Below, in pieces: positions 6,998 through 15,980 of a DNA stretch of 34,146 nt. The DNA comes from Ruminococcaceae bacterium UBA7127. GTDB lineage: Bacteria; Bacillota; Clostridia; Oscillospirales; Acutalibacteraceae. Each line of letters begins with the position of its first letter. Positions within the stretch are counted from its first letter, which is position 1. The stretch spans positions 1 through 34,146 of the forward strand of contig DKXL01000004.1 of the NCBI GenBank assembly GCA_002493005.1, in the 5' to 3' direction. Both the position numbers and the translations under genes were made by a program. Below the pieces are notes generated by a model. The model was not told the origin of the DNA and did no database searches. It worked only from the letters and a program-made list of their open reading frames with translations.

Positions 6998-8533
6998 ATG
7001 GTAGTAAAATGTAACAGCTTTGGTGTTAACGGAATGGACGGATATATGGTGCAGATTGAAGCCGCCATATATAACGGTATACGCAAGTTTGATATGGTTG
7101 GTTTGCCTGATGCGGCGGTGCGTGAGAGCAAAGACAGAGTACTCAGCGCACTCAAAAACTGCGGCTTTAGATTGCCTGCCGCACACATCACTTTAAATCT
7201 TGCGCCTGCCGATATCAAAAAAGAAGGCCCGATTTACGATTTGCCGATTGCTGTTGCTTTGATAAAAACACTCGGCAAGATAAATGCAAATCTTAGTGAC
7301 TGCGCATTTATCGGCGAACTATCGCTTGGCGGAGAAGTGCGCGGCATCAACGGAGTTTTGCCGATGGTTATAAAGGCAAGAGAATGCGGCATAAAGCAAA
7401 TTTATGTTCCTGCATCAAACGCAAGCGAGGCCGCCGTAGTTGACGGAATTGAGGTGTATCCAATTAAGGACATCATTCAACTTGCGGCAATCCTTAACAA
7501 GCAGGAGAGTCCGCTCCCTGCCGTAGCTTTGCAAAACAAGACAACAAAGAGTGATGAATTTGTTCCGGATTTTGCGCAGGTAAAGGGTCAATTTGAGGCA
7601 AAAAGAGCGCTTGAGATTGCCGCTGCCGGCGGACATAATATTCTGCTTATCGGTCCTCCCGGTTCGGGCAAAAGTATGCTAGCCAAACGAATTCCGTCAA
7701 TACTTCCCGATATGACATTTGAAGAAATGATTGAAACGACTAAAATTCACTCCATTGCAGGAACGCTGCACAGCGACGGACTCATACGCACACGACCGTT
7801 TCGTTCACCCCACCACACCGTAACGCCTGTCGGGCTTGGCGGAGGCGGTTCGGGGACTATTCGCCCCGGCGAAGTATCGCTTGCAAGCAACGGAGTGCTG
7901 TTTTTGGATGAACTACCTGAATTTTCGCGGACTGCGCTTGAGGTGCTCAGGCAACCTGTTGAGGACGGAAGCATTACAATTTCGCGTTCGGGGCAAAAAT
8001 GCACATACCCTTGTTCAATTATGGTTGTAGCCGCAATGAATCCATGCCCCTGTGGATATTACGGTGATGAAACTCACAAATGCAGTTGTTCGGAAATGAA
8101 AATACGGCACTATCTCAACAAAATTTCAGGGCCTTTGCTTGACCGTTTTGATATTCATATTGAAGTGCCGCCCGTTAAATTTGACGAGCTGAGAAACACC
8201 GAGCTGACAGAAACTTCCGCACAAATAAAACAGCGAGTTGACAAGGCACGAGAAATTCAGCGAGAGCGCTTTAAAGGCACCAAAACGCTGTGCAACGCCA
8301 AAATCACTGCCGAACAATTTGAAAAGGTATGCATTATCGACAAAGAGGCAGAACAAACGCTTAGAGATGCGTTTGAAAGTCTTGGGCTGACAGCCAGAGC
8401 CTATGACAGAGTGCTCAAGGTTGCGCGCACCATTGCCGATCTTGACGGCTCGGAAGTAATACGCTCGGAGCATATGCTTGAGGCTGTGCAATACAGAAGT
8501 CTTGACCGCAAATACTGGCAGATTGGGCAATGA
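6998..8533 (+). CDS. comM: YifB/ComM family Mg-chelatase-like AAA+ ATPase
   Basis: 511 residues, full length for the family. The N-terminal ~190 residues form the Lon-protease-like fold typical of ComM (VGLPDAAVRESKDRV; NLAPADIKKEGP). The AAA+ core has Walker A GPPGSGKS, Walker B GVLFLDELPEF and a zinc-finger-like loop PCPCGYYGD ... CSCS. The C-terminal lid contains LTARAYDRVLKVARTIADL. In naturally competent bacteria ComM is a hexameric branch-migration helicase that helps chromosomal transformation. In non-competent hosts its role is unclear. GGAGG lies about 7 bases before the ATG. The gene stands alone under its own promoter. Confidence 0.93.
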   Translation: MVVKCNSFGVNGMDGYMVQIEAAIYNGIRKFDMVGLPDAAVRESKDRVLSALKNCGFRLPAAHITLNLAPADIKKEGPIYDLPIAVALIKTLGKINANLSDCAFIGELSLGGEVRGINGVLPMVIKARECGIKQIYVPASNASEAAVVDGIEVYPIKDIIQLAAILNKQESPLPAVALQNKTTKSDEFVPDFAQVKGQFEAKRALEIAAAGGHNILLIGPPGSGKSMLAKRIPSILPDMTFEEMIETTKIHSIAGTLHSDGLIRTRPFRSPHHTVTPVGLGGGGSGTIRPGEVSLASNGVLFLDELPEFSRTALEVLRQPVEDGSITISRSGQKCTYPCSIMVVAAMNPCPCGYYGDETHKCSCSEMKIRHYLNKISGPLLDRFDIHIEVPPVKFDELRNTELTETSAQIKQRVDKAREIQRERFKGTKTLCNAKITAEQFEKVCIIDKEAEQTLRDAFESLGLTARAYDRVLKVARTIADLDGSEVIRSEHMLEAVQYRSLDRKYWQIGQ

Positions 8534-8596
8534 TATTTTAACATCAATCAGGTGTATTACAAAGCAGAAAACGACTTAATACTCAGCTGTAGTTTT

Positions 8597-8624
8597 TTGG
8601 TTATTAAACTGCTTATGATATAAT
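8597..8624 (+). promoter_or_regulatory. Probable promoter of the DUF1858-trmK-nif3 group
   Basis: TTGGTT (8597-8602), 16 bp, then TATAAT (8619-8624). A second, weaker pair (TAGACA near 8633, TATACT near 8657) lies just downstream. The rest of the 187-bp gap holds a short AGATG/CATCT stem and then the AGGAGG site. Confidence 0.5.
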
Positions 8625-8720
8625 TAAAAATATTAGACAAAAATTAATATTGTGTGTTATACTAACTAAAGATGTAACATCATCTGATTAAATATATTCA
8701 AAACTCAGGAGGTTTTTATA

Positions 8721-8918
8721 ATGGAAATTACAAAAAATTCAATCATCGGCGATGTTCTTGACAAATATCCCGAAACAGCAGAGCTTTTCTTCAGCATTGG
8801 TATGCACTGCCTTGGATGCCCTGCTTCAAGAGGCGAAACTATTGAAGAGGCTTGCGCAGTTCACGGAGCAGACGCAGACGCTCTTATCGCAAGTCTTAAT
8901 CAGGCTGTAAACAAATGA
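8721..8918 (+). CDS. DUF1858 redox-disulfide domain protein
   Basis: 65 residues, all one domain. The family pattern is clear: an N-terminal amphipathic part (IIGDVLDKYPETAELFFSIGMHC) followed by CLGCPAS and a second conserved helix (GETIEEACAVHG). The CxxC resembles the hybrid-cluster-protein-associated redox domain, so binding of a metal or a redox disulfide is plausible, but no reaction is established. AGGAGG precedes the ATG by 8 bases. Its stop overlaps the trmK start (ATGA at 8915-8918), which implies translational coupling. Confidence 0.88.
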   Translation: MEITKNSIIGDVLDKYPETAELFFSIGMHCLGCPASRGETIEEACAVHGADADALIASLNQAVNK

Positions 8919-9586
8919 GTCAAGCCATAAACTTTGCGCTTGACAGCCGACTTGCACTTTGTGCTGACTTTGTGCGTGACGGTGCAAAAGTTGCAGACAT
9001 CGGCACAGACCATGCCTATCTTCCGGTGTGGCTGTGCCGTATCGGCAAGTGCCCGTCTGCTGTTGCCGCCGACATAAATCCCGACCCACTGCAAAGAGGG
9101 ATTGAAACGATTGAGCACTACGGTATGGGCAACAAAATCACCGCACGGCTCAGCAACGGACTGCAAAATATCAGTTCTGATGAGGCAGATGACATTGTGA
9201 TTGCAGGAATGGGCGGCGAGCTGATAGCAAGTATAATACAAGACTGTAATTTTGCCAAAGACAGCACAAAACATTTTATTTTACAGCCTATGACGCGCAG
9301 TGAGATGCTGATAAAATGGCTGTGCGAAAACGGATATGAAATACTTAAAAGGGATTGCTGTGTTGCCGCTAAAAAGTGCTATACGGTTCTCCTTGTAAAA
9401 TATAGCGGAGAGATTATCACAAGGGATGAAAGTTATTATTACCTTGCAAAGCTTAACCCGAAAACAAACAAAACACATCATCTTTTTGTTAAAAGCCAAA
9501 TCAATCGGCTTTTAAAGCAGGCAAAGGGTGATGTGCGTTTTGACGTGCTTGCAAAACAACTTGAGGAGAGCATTAATTATGACTAA
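8915..9586 (+). CDS. trmK: tRNA (adenine(22)-N1)-methyltransferase TrmK
   Basis: 223 residues. The SAM-binding motif I is VADIGTDHAYLPVWL, the catalytic-site segment is IVIAGMGGELIASII, and FILQPMTR follows, all typical of TrmK (YqfN). A helical C-terminal part completes the family length. The enzyme places m1A at position 22 of tRNAs. Its start overlaps the DUF1858 stop by four bases. Its stop overlaps the nif3-like start by eight bases. The trmK/nif3-like pair is also adjacent in Bacillus subtilis (yqfN-yqfO). Confidence 0.94.
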   Translation: MSQAINFALDSRLALCADFVRDGAKVADIGTDHAYLPVWLCRIGKCPSAVAADINPDPLQRGIETIEHYGMGNKITARLSNGLQNISSDEADDIVIAGMGGELIASIIQDCNFAKDSTKHFILQPMTRSEMLIKWLCENGYEILKRDCCVAAKKCYTVLLVKYSGEIITRDESYYYLAKLNPKTNKTHHLFVKSQINRLLKQAKGDVRFDVLAKQLEESINYD

Positions 9587-10337
9587 AATAAGTGATATTC
9601 TAAAATTTTTTGAATCCTTTGCGCCCTGCGAAAACGCAATGGATTTTGACAACGTGGGATTGCTTGTAGGCAGTGAAAGCATAAGTGTTACAAAGGCACT
9701 TTTGGCGCTTGACATTACAAAAGATGTTGTGCTTGAAGCAAAGCAAATGGGATGTGAGCTGATTATCAGTCATCATCCCGTAATTTTTACCCCAATAAAA
9801 AATCTTGAAAAAGACTGCGTTCCCTACCTGCTTGCACAAAACAACATTTCGGCAATATGTATGCACACAAACCTTGATTTGAGCACCGAGTTTGGCGTAA
9901 ACACCTGTCTTGCCAAGGCTATCGGAGTAGAAAATCTGTCTTTGGCAAAATGCGGCGAATGCCTTTTTGTAGGCAGTCTTGAAAAAGAAACCCCCATAGA
10001 CGAGTTTGCACTTACTGTAAAAAATCAGCTCGGCTGCAAAGGCTTGCGCTATACCGATGTTAAAAGTGTTGTAAAAACCGTTGCCGTATCGTCAGGCTCA
10101 GGCGGTTCAAATATATTTGACGCTGCCGATATCGGTGCTGACGTGCTTGTAACGGGCGAAATAAAGCATCACGAAATCAACGCCGCAAACGAACTGTGCA
10201 TTAACATTATTGATGCAGGTCACTTTAAAAGTGAAGATATTGTAATTTTGCCTCTTGCAAACAAGCTGTCAGACAAATTTTCTGACATAACTTTTACAAA
10301 ATCGAAAGCATACGATGATTTTATTAAATTTGTTTGA
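9579..10337 (+). CDS. Nif3-like dinuclear metal centre protein
   Basis: 252 residues from the ATG at 9579, which has GAGGAG upstream and overlaps trmK. The longer open frame from 9528 lacks a ribosome site and family support. Metal-ligand motifs are present: ISHHPVIF, MHTNLDL and, near the C-terminus, DAGHFKSED. Length is that of the short Nif3 form, without the inserted PII-like domain of B. subtilis YqfO. The biochemical function is uncertain; it has been proposed as a GTP cyclohydrolase I type 2 homologue, but that is weak. Cytoplasmic. Confidence 0.92.
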   Translation: MTKISDILKFFESFAPCENAMDFDNVGLLVGSESISVTKALLALDITKDVVLEAKQMGCELIISHHPVIFTPIKNLEKDCVPYLLAQNNISAICMHTNLDLSTEFGVNTCLAKAIGVENLSLAKCGECLFVGSLEKETPIDEFALTVKNQLGCKGLRYTDVKSVVKTVAVSSGSGGSNIFDAADIGADVLVTGEIKHHEINAANELCINIIDAGHFKSEDIVILPLANKLSDKFSDITFTKSKAYDDFIKFV

Positions 10338-10376
10338 TTTGTTTTCGTTCTGTTTACAACTTTATCAAAATATTTA

Positions 10377-10405
10377 TTGCATAATTTGTAACAATTTGAT
10401 ATAAT
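10377..10405 (+). promoter_or_regulatory. Promoter upstream of trmB
   Basis: TTGCAT (10377-10382), 17 bp, TATAAT (10400-10405). This predicts a leader of about 170 nt before the trmB ATG at 10581, unusually long for such a gene. Confidence 0.6.
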
Positions 10406-10436
10406 GATATAGTTAATAACTATGTTCAAACGTCAA

Positions 10437-10525
10437 GGTAAACACTGACTAAATCTTTTGTAAGCACTGTGACAAAAAATTTTTCCTTTTCATTAAATTT
10501 TTTCACAGTTTACTTAGTGATTACC
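10437..10525 (+). other. Long interrupted stem-loop in the trmB leader
   Basis: Three nested arms can pair. GGTAA-CACT at the 5' end pairs with AGTG-TTACC at the 3' end. GTAA..CTGTG pairs with CACAG.TTAC. The innermost AAAAAATTT pairs with AAATTTTTT around a 12-nt loop. There is no T-run after it, so it is not a simple terminator. It could be an RNA leader structure or an old inverted-repeat insertion. Confidence 0.5.
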
Positions 10526-10580
10526 AATATAATACAGCGGTAGCGGTACACACATTATAAGCACCGCAAAATGAGGAATT

Positions 10581-11252
10581 ATGAGGATAAGAAAGAAAAA
10601 ATGGGCTGAACCCGAACTGTCGGTTTGTGACTTTTATGTAAAAAATCCTGACGAATATGCAGGCAAATGGAACGATGCTTTTTCAAAAAAACAGCCGCTT
10701 TATCTTGAAATCGGATGCGGCAAAGGCGGATTTGCAGGTCAGCTTGCACTGAAAAATCCCGACAAAAACATCATAGCACTTGACATCAAGGTCGATATGC
10801 TTGGCGTCGGCAGACGCACCATTGTTAAGCTGTTTGAGCAAGCAGGCAAAAGTGAAAGCGATATAACAAATCTTTTGCTTGTAAAGTATAACGTTGAAAT
10901 GCTTGACAAAATCATTACACCGCAGGATAAAATCGACAGGCTGTTTATTAATTTCTGCAACCCTTGGCCTCGCGCTAAGCATAAAAAACGCAGACTTACA
11001 TATTATAAAAAGCTTGAAATGTACAAAACCTTTCTCAAAGAGGACAGCGAAATCCGCTTTAAAACCGATGACGACGAGCTGTTTGACGAAAGCATCGAAT
11101 ATTTTGAGCAGAGCGGATATGAGATTACATATTTGACCCGCGATTTGCACGCAAGCGACGTTACAGATAACATTGAAACCGAGCACGAAAAAATGTTTTC
11201 GGCTGAGGGAATTAAAATTAAATATCTGATTGCAAAACAGATTATTAAGTAA
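10581..11252 (+). CDS. trmB: tRNA (guanine-N7)-methyltransferase TrmB
   Basis: 223 residues. Motif I is LEIGCGKGGFAGQLA, followed by IIALDIK. The signature INFCNPWPRAKHKKRRL corresponds to the N-P-W-P-K-x-R/K-H-x-K-R-R motif of TrmB; the usual Asp before PWP is Asn here, a variant I believe occurs in Clostridia. The RFKTDDDELFDESIEYF segment near the C-terminus is also conserved. The enzyme makes m7G46 in tRNA. GAGG lies four bases before the ATG. The next gene, a lipoprotein, follows after 43 bp. Confidence 0.95.
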   Translation: MRIRKKKWAEPELSVCDFYVKNPDEYAGKWNDAFSKKQPLYLEIGCGKGGFAGQLALKNPDKNIIALDIKVDMLGVGRRTIVKLFEQAGKSESDITNLLLVKYNVEMLDKIITPQDKIDRLFINFCNPWPRAKHKKRRLTYYKKLEMYKTFLKEDSEIRFKTDDDELFDESIEYFEQSGYEITYLTRDLHASDVTDNIETEHEKMFSAEGIKIKYLIAKQIIK

Positions 11253-11295
11253 GTCCTTAGACTGAAATCAAACTAACTACAAAGGGGTGAAAGTG

Positions 11296-12720
11296 TTGAA
11301 ACTAAATTCGAGCAGACATATTCAAAATATCAACACTACTGTGCCCGACTGTTATTTTGTAAACAGACATAAAGTAAAAAAATCCGTCTTGGCTTTGCTG
11401 TGCAGCTGTGTTCTTCTGTTTGGTCTCGGCGGATGCAGTATTACGGATTTTAGTGCCGACAGCCTTTTGCGCCCGCCAAAGGCAATGGGTGATGAAGCTG
11501 AGATAGAACAGCTTATTTCCGACGCCGCTGACGGCAGTTACACACTTAAATATCCAAAGAACGGCAATTATCGCAGTGCAATTATTATGACTGACTTAAA
11601 CAATGACAAAAATGACGAGGCAATCGCCTTTTTCCGCATTGCCGATAACACCGCACAGATACATATGCTTGTGATGTACACTGACAATGACAAGTGGAAG
11701 CTGTCATCCGATAACGTAACCGACGCCCCCGACATTGACAGTGTAGACTTTGCAGATATCAACGGCAATGGGTCGCTTGAAATTCTTGCAGGATTTACCA
11801 CATACACTCAAAACATCAACCATCTTTTCTGTTATTCCTATAACAACGGAAAGACCGATGAAATTCAGTCGGGACATAACTATTCAAGCTTTTACAGCGG
11901 TGACTTTGACAGTGACGGCAACAGCGAAGTTATGACGCTCTCGCTTTTTACCACCGAAAACGAAGCAACAGCCTCAATGCTTGATTACAGCAAGGATAAC
12001 AAGAGTATGTACGCTAGGGCAATGGTCAATATGGATCCGAATGTCACCAAGTACCAAAACATTGCAATGACTGTTATTGACGACGGCACAAACGGACTTG
12101 TTGTTGACGGCAGTTATGCAAACGAAGAAATAAATACTCAGATTATCTATTACAACCGTGAGCTTTCACTGCTCAGAAATCCGCTTTTTAAAGAAAAAAA
12201 GCCTAACTTTACCATGCGCACCTCACAGGTGCTTGCAAGCGATATTGACGGTGACGACAAAATTGAAATTCCTGTTGTAGCAAAAATGCCGTATTCCAAA
12301 TCCCAGTCAACCGACACGGTTGCCGACAGGATTACCTGGAACAGCTTTGACCCCAAAAGCGAGAAGTTAGTCAAAGCACTTGAGGTTACGGCAGGCGTTG
12401 ATTACAGCTTTTACTTTAAAATTCCCGACAAGTGGGGGCGCAACAGCGTAACGGCTGTTGTTGACAGCAAAAAGGCAAACATAAAATTTTATGAATGGCT
12501 CTCAGACAAACAGGGTGAACTGCTGTTTGAAATTAAGTCTTTTCCGCTTGACGACTGGGAAGCCGGAAAGGAAACCGATCGATACACATCTATTTCAAAA
12601 AATGACAAATATGCATTTGCTTTTAAAAATACAAATGCCGACTCACCTGCCGCACTCTCGGACGACGAGATTAAAACAGGCTTTATGCTGTCTGACAATG
12701 CGGCACAATCGGCAAATTGA
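11296..12720 (+). CDS. Lipoprotein with Asp-rich (FG-GAP/VCBS-like) repeats
   Basis: 474 residues if it starts at TTG 11296, the codon best spaced from AAAGGGGTGA. GTG at 11287 or 11293 is possible. A basic N-terminus is followed by a membrane segment and a lipobox ending LGGC, so it should be an outer-surface lipoprotein. At least four calcium-loop-like motifs are seen: TDLNNDKNDEAI, ADINGNGSLEIL, GDFDSDGNSEVM and SDIDGDDKIEIP. These fit beta-propeller-like FG-GAP/VCBS repeats. The gene is followed closely by a response regulator and a histidine kinase, so it may sense or modulate input to that kinase; this is inference. No enzyme motif is seen. Confidence 0.8.
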   Translation: MKLNSSRHIQNINTTVPDCYFVNRHKVKKSVLALLCSCVLLFGLGGCSITDFSADSLLRPPKAMGDEAEIEQLISDAADGSYTLKYPKNGNYRSAIIMTDLNNDKNDEAIAFFRIADNTAQIHMLVMYTDNDKWKLSSDNVTDAPDIDSVDFADINGNGSLEILAGFTTYTQNINHLFCYSYNNGKTDEIQSGHNYSSFYSGDFDSDGNSEVMTLSLFTTENEATASMLDYSKDNKSMYARAMVNMDPNVTKYQNIAMTVIDDGTNGLVVDGSYANEEINTQIIYYNRELSLLRNPLFKEKKPNFTMRTSQVLASDIDGDDKIEIPVVAKMPYSKSQSTDTVADRITWNSFDPKSEKLVKALEVTAGVDYSFYFKIPDKWGRNSVTAVVDSKKANIKFYEWLSDKQGELLFEIKSFPLDDWEAGKETDRYTSISKNDKYAFAFKNTNADSPAALSDDEIKTGFMLSDNAAQSAN

Positions 12721-12737
12721 TTAACGGAGGTTTTGAA

Positions 12738-13445
12738 ATGAAAAAGATACTTGTTTGTGAGGACGAAGCTGCTATTCGTGACTTTGTCGTAATAAACCTT
12801 ACAAGAGCAGGTTATGACGTAGTCGAGGCTGACTGCGGCGAGGCTGCCCTGCAAAAATATGACGAAAACGGCGGCGATTTTGACGTTGCCATTCTTGACG
12901 TTATGATGCCGGGCATTGATGGATTTCAGGTGTGCAAAGAGCTGAGAAACCGCAACGGCGGACTTGGAATTATTATGCTTTCGGCAAAAACACAGGAGAT
13001 GGACAAGGTAACAGGTCTGATGCTCGGCGCAGACGACTATGTTGCAAAGCCATTTTCACCAAGCGAGCTGCTTGCTCGTGTTGACTCACTGTACAGACGA
13101 GTTGCTCTCGCACAGTCACATTCCGAAAACAACTTTAACGAAGAACTTAAATCAGGCGTGTTTACCCTTAACCTGCGCAATCGTGCTTTGCTCAAAAACG
13201 GTGAGATGGTTGAGCTTACACAGGTTGAATTCCAGATTATGGAATACTTCTTCTCAAATCCCGGTACCGCGCTTGACAGAAGAGATATACTCAAATACGT
13301 TTGGGGCGACAATTACATCGGCGAAGACAAAATCGTTGACGTTAATATCCGCAGACTCAGAATGAAGGTTGAGGACGAACCGTCAAATCCTAAACACATC
13401 ATCACCGTTTGGGGTCTTGGCTACAAGTGGGATTCAGGCGAATAA
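12738..13445 (+). CDS. OmpR/PhoB-family response regulator
   Basis: 235 residues from the ATG at 12738, with GGAGG seven bases upstream; the upstream open frame overlaps the lipoprotein stop. Receiver domain: acidic pocket CEDE (residues 7-10), phospho-acceptor Asp54 in AILDVMMPG, Ser82, and Lys104 in AKPFSP. The C-terminal winged helix (about 140-235) ends in the typical VDVNIRRLRMKVEDEPSNP ... VWGLGYKW. It should be phosphorylated by the kinase encoded 47 bp downstream. Similar pairs in Clostridia govern envelope or phosphate responses; the target here is unknown. Confidence 0.95.
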   Translation: MKKILVCEDEAAIRDFVVINLTRAGYDVVEADCGEAALQKYDENGGDFDVAILDVMMPGIDGFQVCKELRNRNGGLGIIMLSAKTQEMDKVTGLMLGADDYVAKPFSPSELLARVDSLYRRVALAQSHSENNFNEELKSGVFTLNLRNRALLKNGEMVELTQVEFQIMEYFFSNPGTALDRRDILKYVWGDNYIGEDKIVDVNIRRLRMKVEDEPSNPKHIITVWGLGYKWDSGE

Positions 13446-13492
13446 TTCAGTTTGAATCGTTTATTATCAGATTAACATAGGAGGTGACAACA

Positions 13493-14959
13493 ATGTTCAG
13501 AGGAATTTCAAAGCGTTGGATGCTCAACACACTCAGCGTTATTCTGACTATTATTATTCTCATTGTTGTCAGCCTCATTTTTATTGTTACATATGTATTC
13601 CAAAACAGCGTTGAACAAACCCTGCACAACACAAGCAGCGAGCTTTCGCTTGTGTTCCCGGGATTTTTGAGCGACAGTTCAACCTCGTTTACATCTTCTG
13701 CTCGCGATTATGTTGAAAATTTTGATAAAAAAGAACAAATGGAGGTTATGGTAATCAATTCCTCCGGACGTGTTATTATGACGTCAACAGGCTTTGCGCC
13801 GTCCGACAAAGAGCAGTTTCCCGATTTTGATGAGGCTAAGAAAAACGCAAACAGCTATGCATTTTGGAACGGAAAACTTCAAACAGGCGAAAGCGTAATG
13901 AGTCAAACAAGAGTTATAACAAACTCAAACGATACTCCTGTGGGTGCAGTGCGATACATTGTGTCTATGGATCAGGTCAATACGACTATTATGATAATTT
14001 CGGCAATTCTTATCGCAATCGGAATTATGATTATTGCACTGGTGATTTTGTCGGGAGTTATGTTTATCCGCTCAATCGTCACACCGATTCGTGAGTTGAG
14101 TATTACAGCCGCCAAGATTGCGCACGGCGACTTTTCGGAATCCGAGAAAATCGAATATAAATATGATGATGAAATCGGCGATTTGTGCGACGCCGTAAGT
14201 GATATGGCTCTTGACCTCAAGACAACGGAGCAGATGAAAAATGACTTTATCTCCAGAGTATCCCACGAGCTGCGTACTCCGCTGACCGCAATCAAGGGTT
14301 GGGCAGAAACAATGCAGTTGTCAGAGCGCGGCACACTTGACCGCCGCACCTTTGACAGGGGTATGGGCGTTATTATTAAGGAAAGCTCAAGGCTAACAAG
14401 CATTGTTGAAGAATTGTTGGACTTCAGCCGCATCCAAAGCGGCAGAATGGTGCTGATGAACGAAAAACTGGACATTTTGGCTGAATTTGACGAGACCGTA
14501 TATTTTCTTAAAGACAGAGCAGTTTCCGAGGGTAAACACCTATTGTATGACGAACCTGAGGTTGTTTATCCCCCTGTTTACGGTGACAAAAACAGGCTCA
14601 GGCAGGTGTTCATAAATATACTTGACAATGCGCTCAAATACACGCCGAAAGGCGGAGTTGTTGCGGCGCAGGTTATATACAGCAAAGACGAACCCGACAT
14701 TATTAAGATTGTAATAACGGATTCGGGCTGTGGAATTTCTGCCGAGGATTTGCCAAAGGTAAAGGAAAAGTTCTACAAGGCAAATCAGACTGTGCGCGGT
14801 TCGGGCATAGGTCTTGCAGTTGCAGACGAAATTATGAATCTGCACAACGGCTCACTTGACATTGAAAGCGGCGAGGGTGTCGGCACAACGGTTACGCTGA
14901 CATTCCCGATTTATAAAGAGGGCGAAGAACAGACAATGCCCGAAAATATTAAATTGTAG
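13493..14959 (+). CDS. Membrane sensor histidine kinase with HAMP domain
   Basis: 488 residues from the ATG at 13493, which has AGGAGGTGA five bases upstream. TM1 is residues ~14-36. An extracellular PAS/Cache-like region (~37-163) includes EVMVINSSGRVI. TM2 is ~164-192, followed by HAMP (~193-245). The H-box is FISRVSHELRTPLTAIKGW with His258. The ATPase domain has N-box NILDNALKYTPKGG, G1 DSGCGI and G2 GSGIGLAVA. All catalytic motifs are intact. It forms a pair with the response regulator just upstream; the lipoprotein before them may be part of the same signalling set. The stop is TAG, which matters for the amber codon discussed at 24537. Confidence 0.95.
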   Translation: MFRGISKRWMLNTLSVILTIIILIVVSLIFIVTYVFQNSVEQTLHNTSSELSLVFPGFLSDSSTSFTSSARDYVENFDKKEQMEVMVINSSGRVIMTSTGFAPSDKEQFPDFDEAKKNANSYAFWNGKLQTGESVMSQTRVITNSNDTPVGAVRYIVSMDQVNTTIMIISAILIAIGIMIIALVILSGVMFIRSIVTPIRELSITAAKIAHGDFSESEKIEYKYDDEIGDLCDAVSDMALDLKTTEQMKNDFISRVSHELRTPLTAIKGWAETMQLSERGTLDRRTFDRGMGVIIKESSRLTSIVEELLDFSRIQSGRMVLMNEKLDILAEFDETVYFLKDRAVSEGKHLLYDEPEVVYPPVYGDKNRLRQVFINILDNALKYTPKGGVVAAQVIYSKDEPDIIKIVITDSGCGISAEDLPKVKEKFYKANQTVRGSGIGLAVADEIMNLHNGSLDIESGEGVGTTVTLTFPIYKEGEEQTMPENIKL

Positions 14960-14991
14960 CTTATGTTTTTATACATAGAAAGGACATTTTA

Positions 14992-15978
14992 ATGGCTAAA
15001 AATACTACCAAAAAAATTACTTCTATCGGCGGCAGCGCCCTGATTGAAGGAATTATGATGCGCGGACCAAAGCGCACAACCGTATGTGTTCGCACAGGTG
15101 CAGATGAAATATACAGTGAGGATATCAGCATAAACACTATCCCCTCCAAACTCAAAATCTTTAAGCTCCCGTTTTTAAGAGGAATAGCAGGGCTTATCGA
15201 TTCAATGCGCCTTTCCTACAAATCGCTTATGCTGTCTGCCGACAAAGCTATTGAAGCAGGCGAAATTGAAGAAGAAGAGCCGTCTAAATTTGAAAAATGG
15301 CTTGACGACAAGTTCGGCGATACTCTTGTAAAGATTCTTATGGTGTGTGCATCCATTATCGGTGTTGCGTTTGCCATTGCATTGTTCTTTTTTGTTCCGT
15401 CATTTTTGTTTGACCTTACTGCAAACTTTGTGCCGGCATTTAAAGGTGACGGAGAGCTTGCAGTGCTGTGCAAATCTGTGTTTGAAGGCATATTAAAGAT
15501 TATTTTATTTTTGCTGTACATTGTTATATGCTCACAGATGAATGAGATGAAGCGCGTGTTTATGTATCACGGAGCTGAACACAAAACAATTTTCTGCTAT
15601 GAAAATGAAGAAGAACTCACAGTAGAAAATGTAAAAAAACAAAGCCGCTTTCACCCGCGTTGCGGCACAAGCTTTATGGTGCTTATGTTAATTGTCGGCA
15701 TTGTCATTGGTCTTTTTGTTCCTGTTGCTCCGTTTGGCCTGGGCTATTTGCGTCCCGTATTTAAGATTGCACTTCTTCCTATTGCCTGCGGTGTAGGCTA
15801 TGAGCTGATTAAGATATGCGGCAAGCACGACAACCGATTTACGCGAATTATTGCCGCTCCGGGACTCTGGGCACAAAGAATTACAACCAAAGAACCTGAT
15901 GACGATATGATAGAAGTTGCTATTGAGGCTATCAAGGCTGTTATTCCTGATGACGGCTCCGACATTGTTAACAAATAA
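14992..15978 (+). CDS. DUF1385 / YqhQ-family membrane protein
   Basis: 328 residues. The family start GGSALIEGIMMRGPKR is present, followed by two or three hydrophobic segments (~115-145, ~165-185, ~222-265). The conserved core is HGAEHKTIFCYENEEELT ... QSRFHPRCGTSF. No function is proven for YqhQ-like proteins, though metal binding by the His/Cys residues is plausible. AAAGGA lies 7 bases before the ATG. It precedes prmC by two bases; this pairing occurs widely in Clostridia, often with ribosome or peptide-release genes, which hints at a link that is not explained. Confidence 0.9.
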   Translation: MAKNTTKKITSIGGSALIEGIMMRGPKRTTVCVRTGADEIYSEDISINTIPSKLKIFKLPFLRGIAGLIDSMRLSYKSLMLSADKAIEAGEIEEEEPSKFEKWLDDKFGDTLVKILMVCASIIGVAFAIALFFFVPSFLFDLTANFVPAFKGDGELAVLCKSVFEGILKIILFLLYIVICSQMNEMKRVFMYHGAEHKTIFCYENEEELTVENVKKQSRFHPRCGTSFMVLMLIVGIVIGLFVPVAPFGLGYLRPVFKIALLPIACGVGYELIKICGKHDNRFTRIIAAPGLWAQRITTKEPDDDMIEVAIEAIKAVIPDDGSDIVNK

Positions 15979-15980
15979 TT

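Noticed and set aside
10683..11186. 167-codon minus-strand frame within trmB
   Set aside because: Antisense shadow of TrmB, whose motifs are intact; no ribosome site.
13972..14475. 167-codon minus-strand frame within the histidine kinase
   Set aside because: Antisense shadow; the H-box and HAMP on the plus strand are clear.
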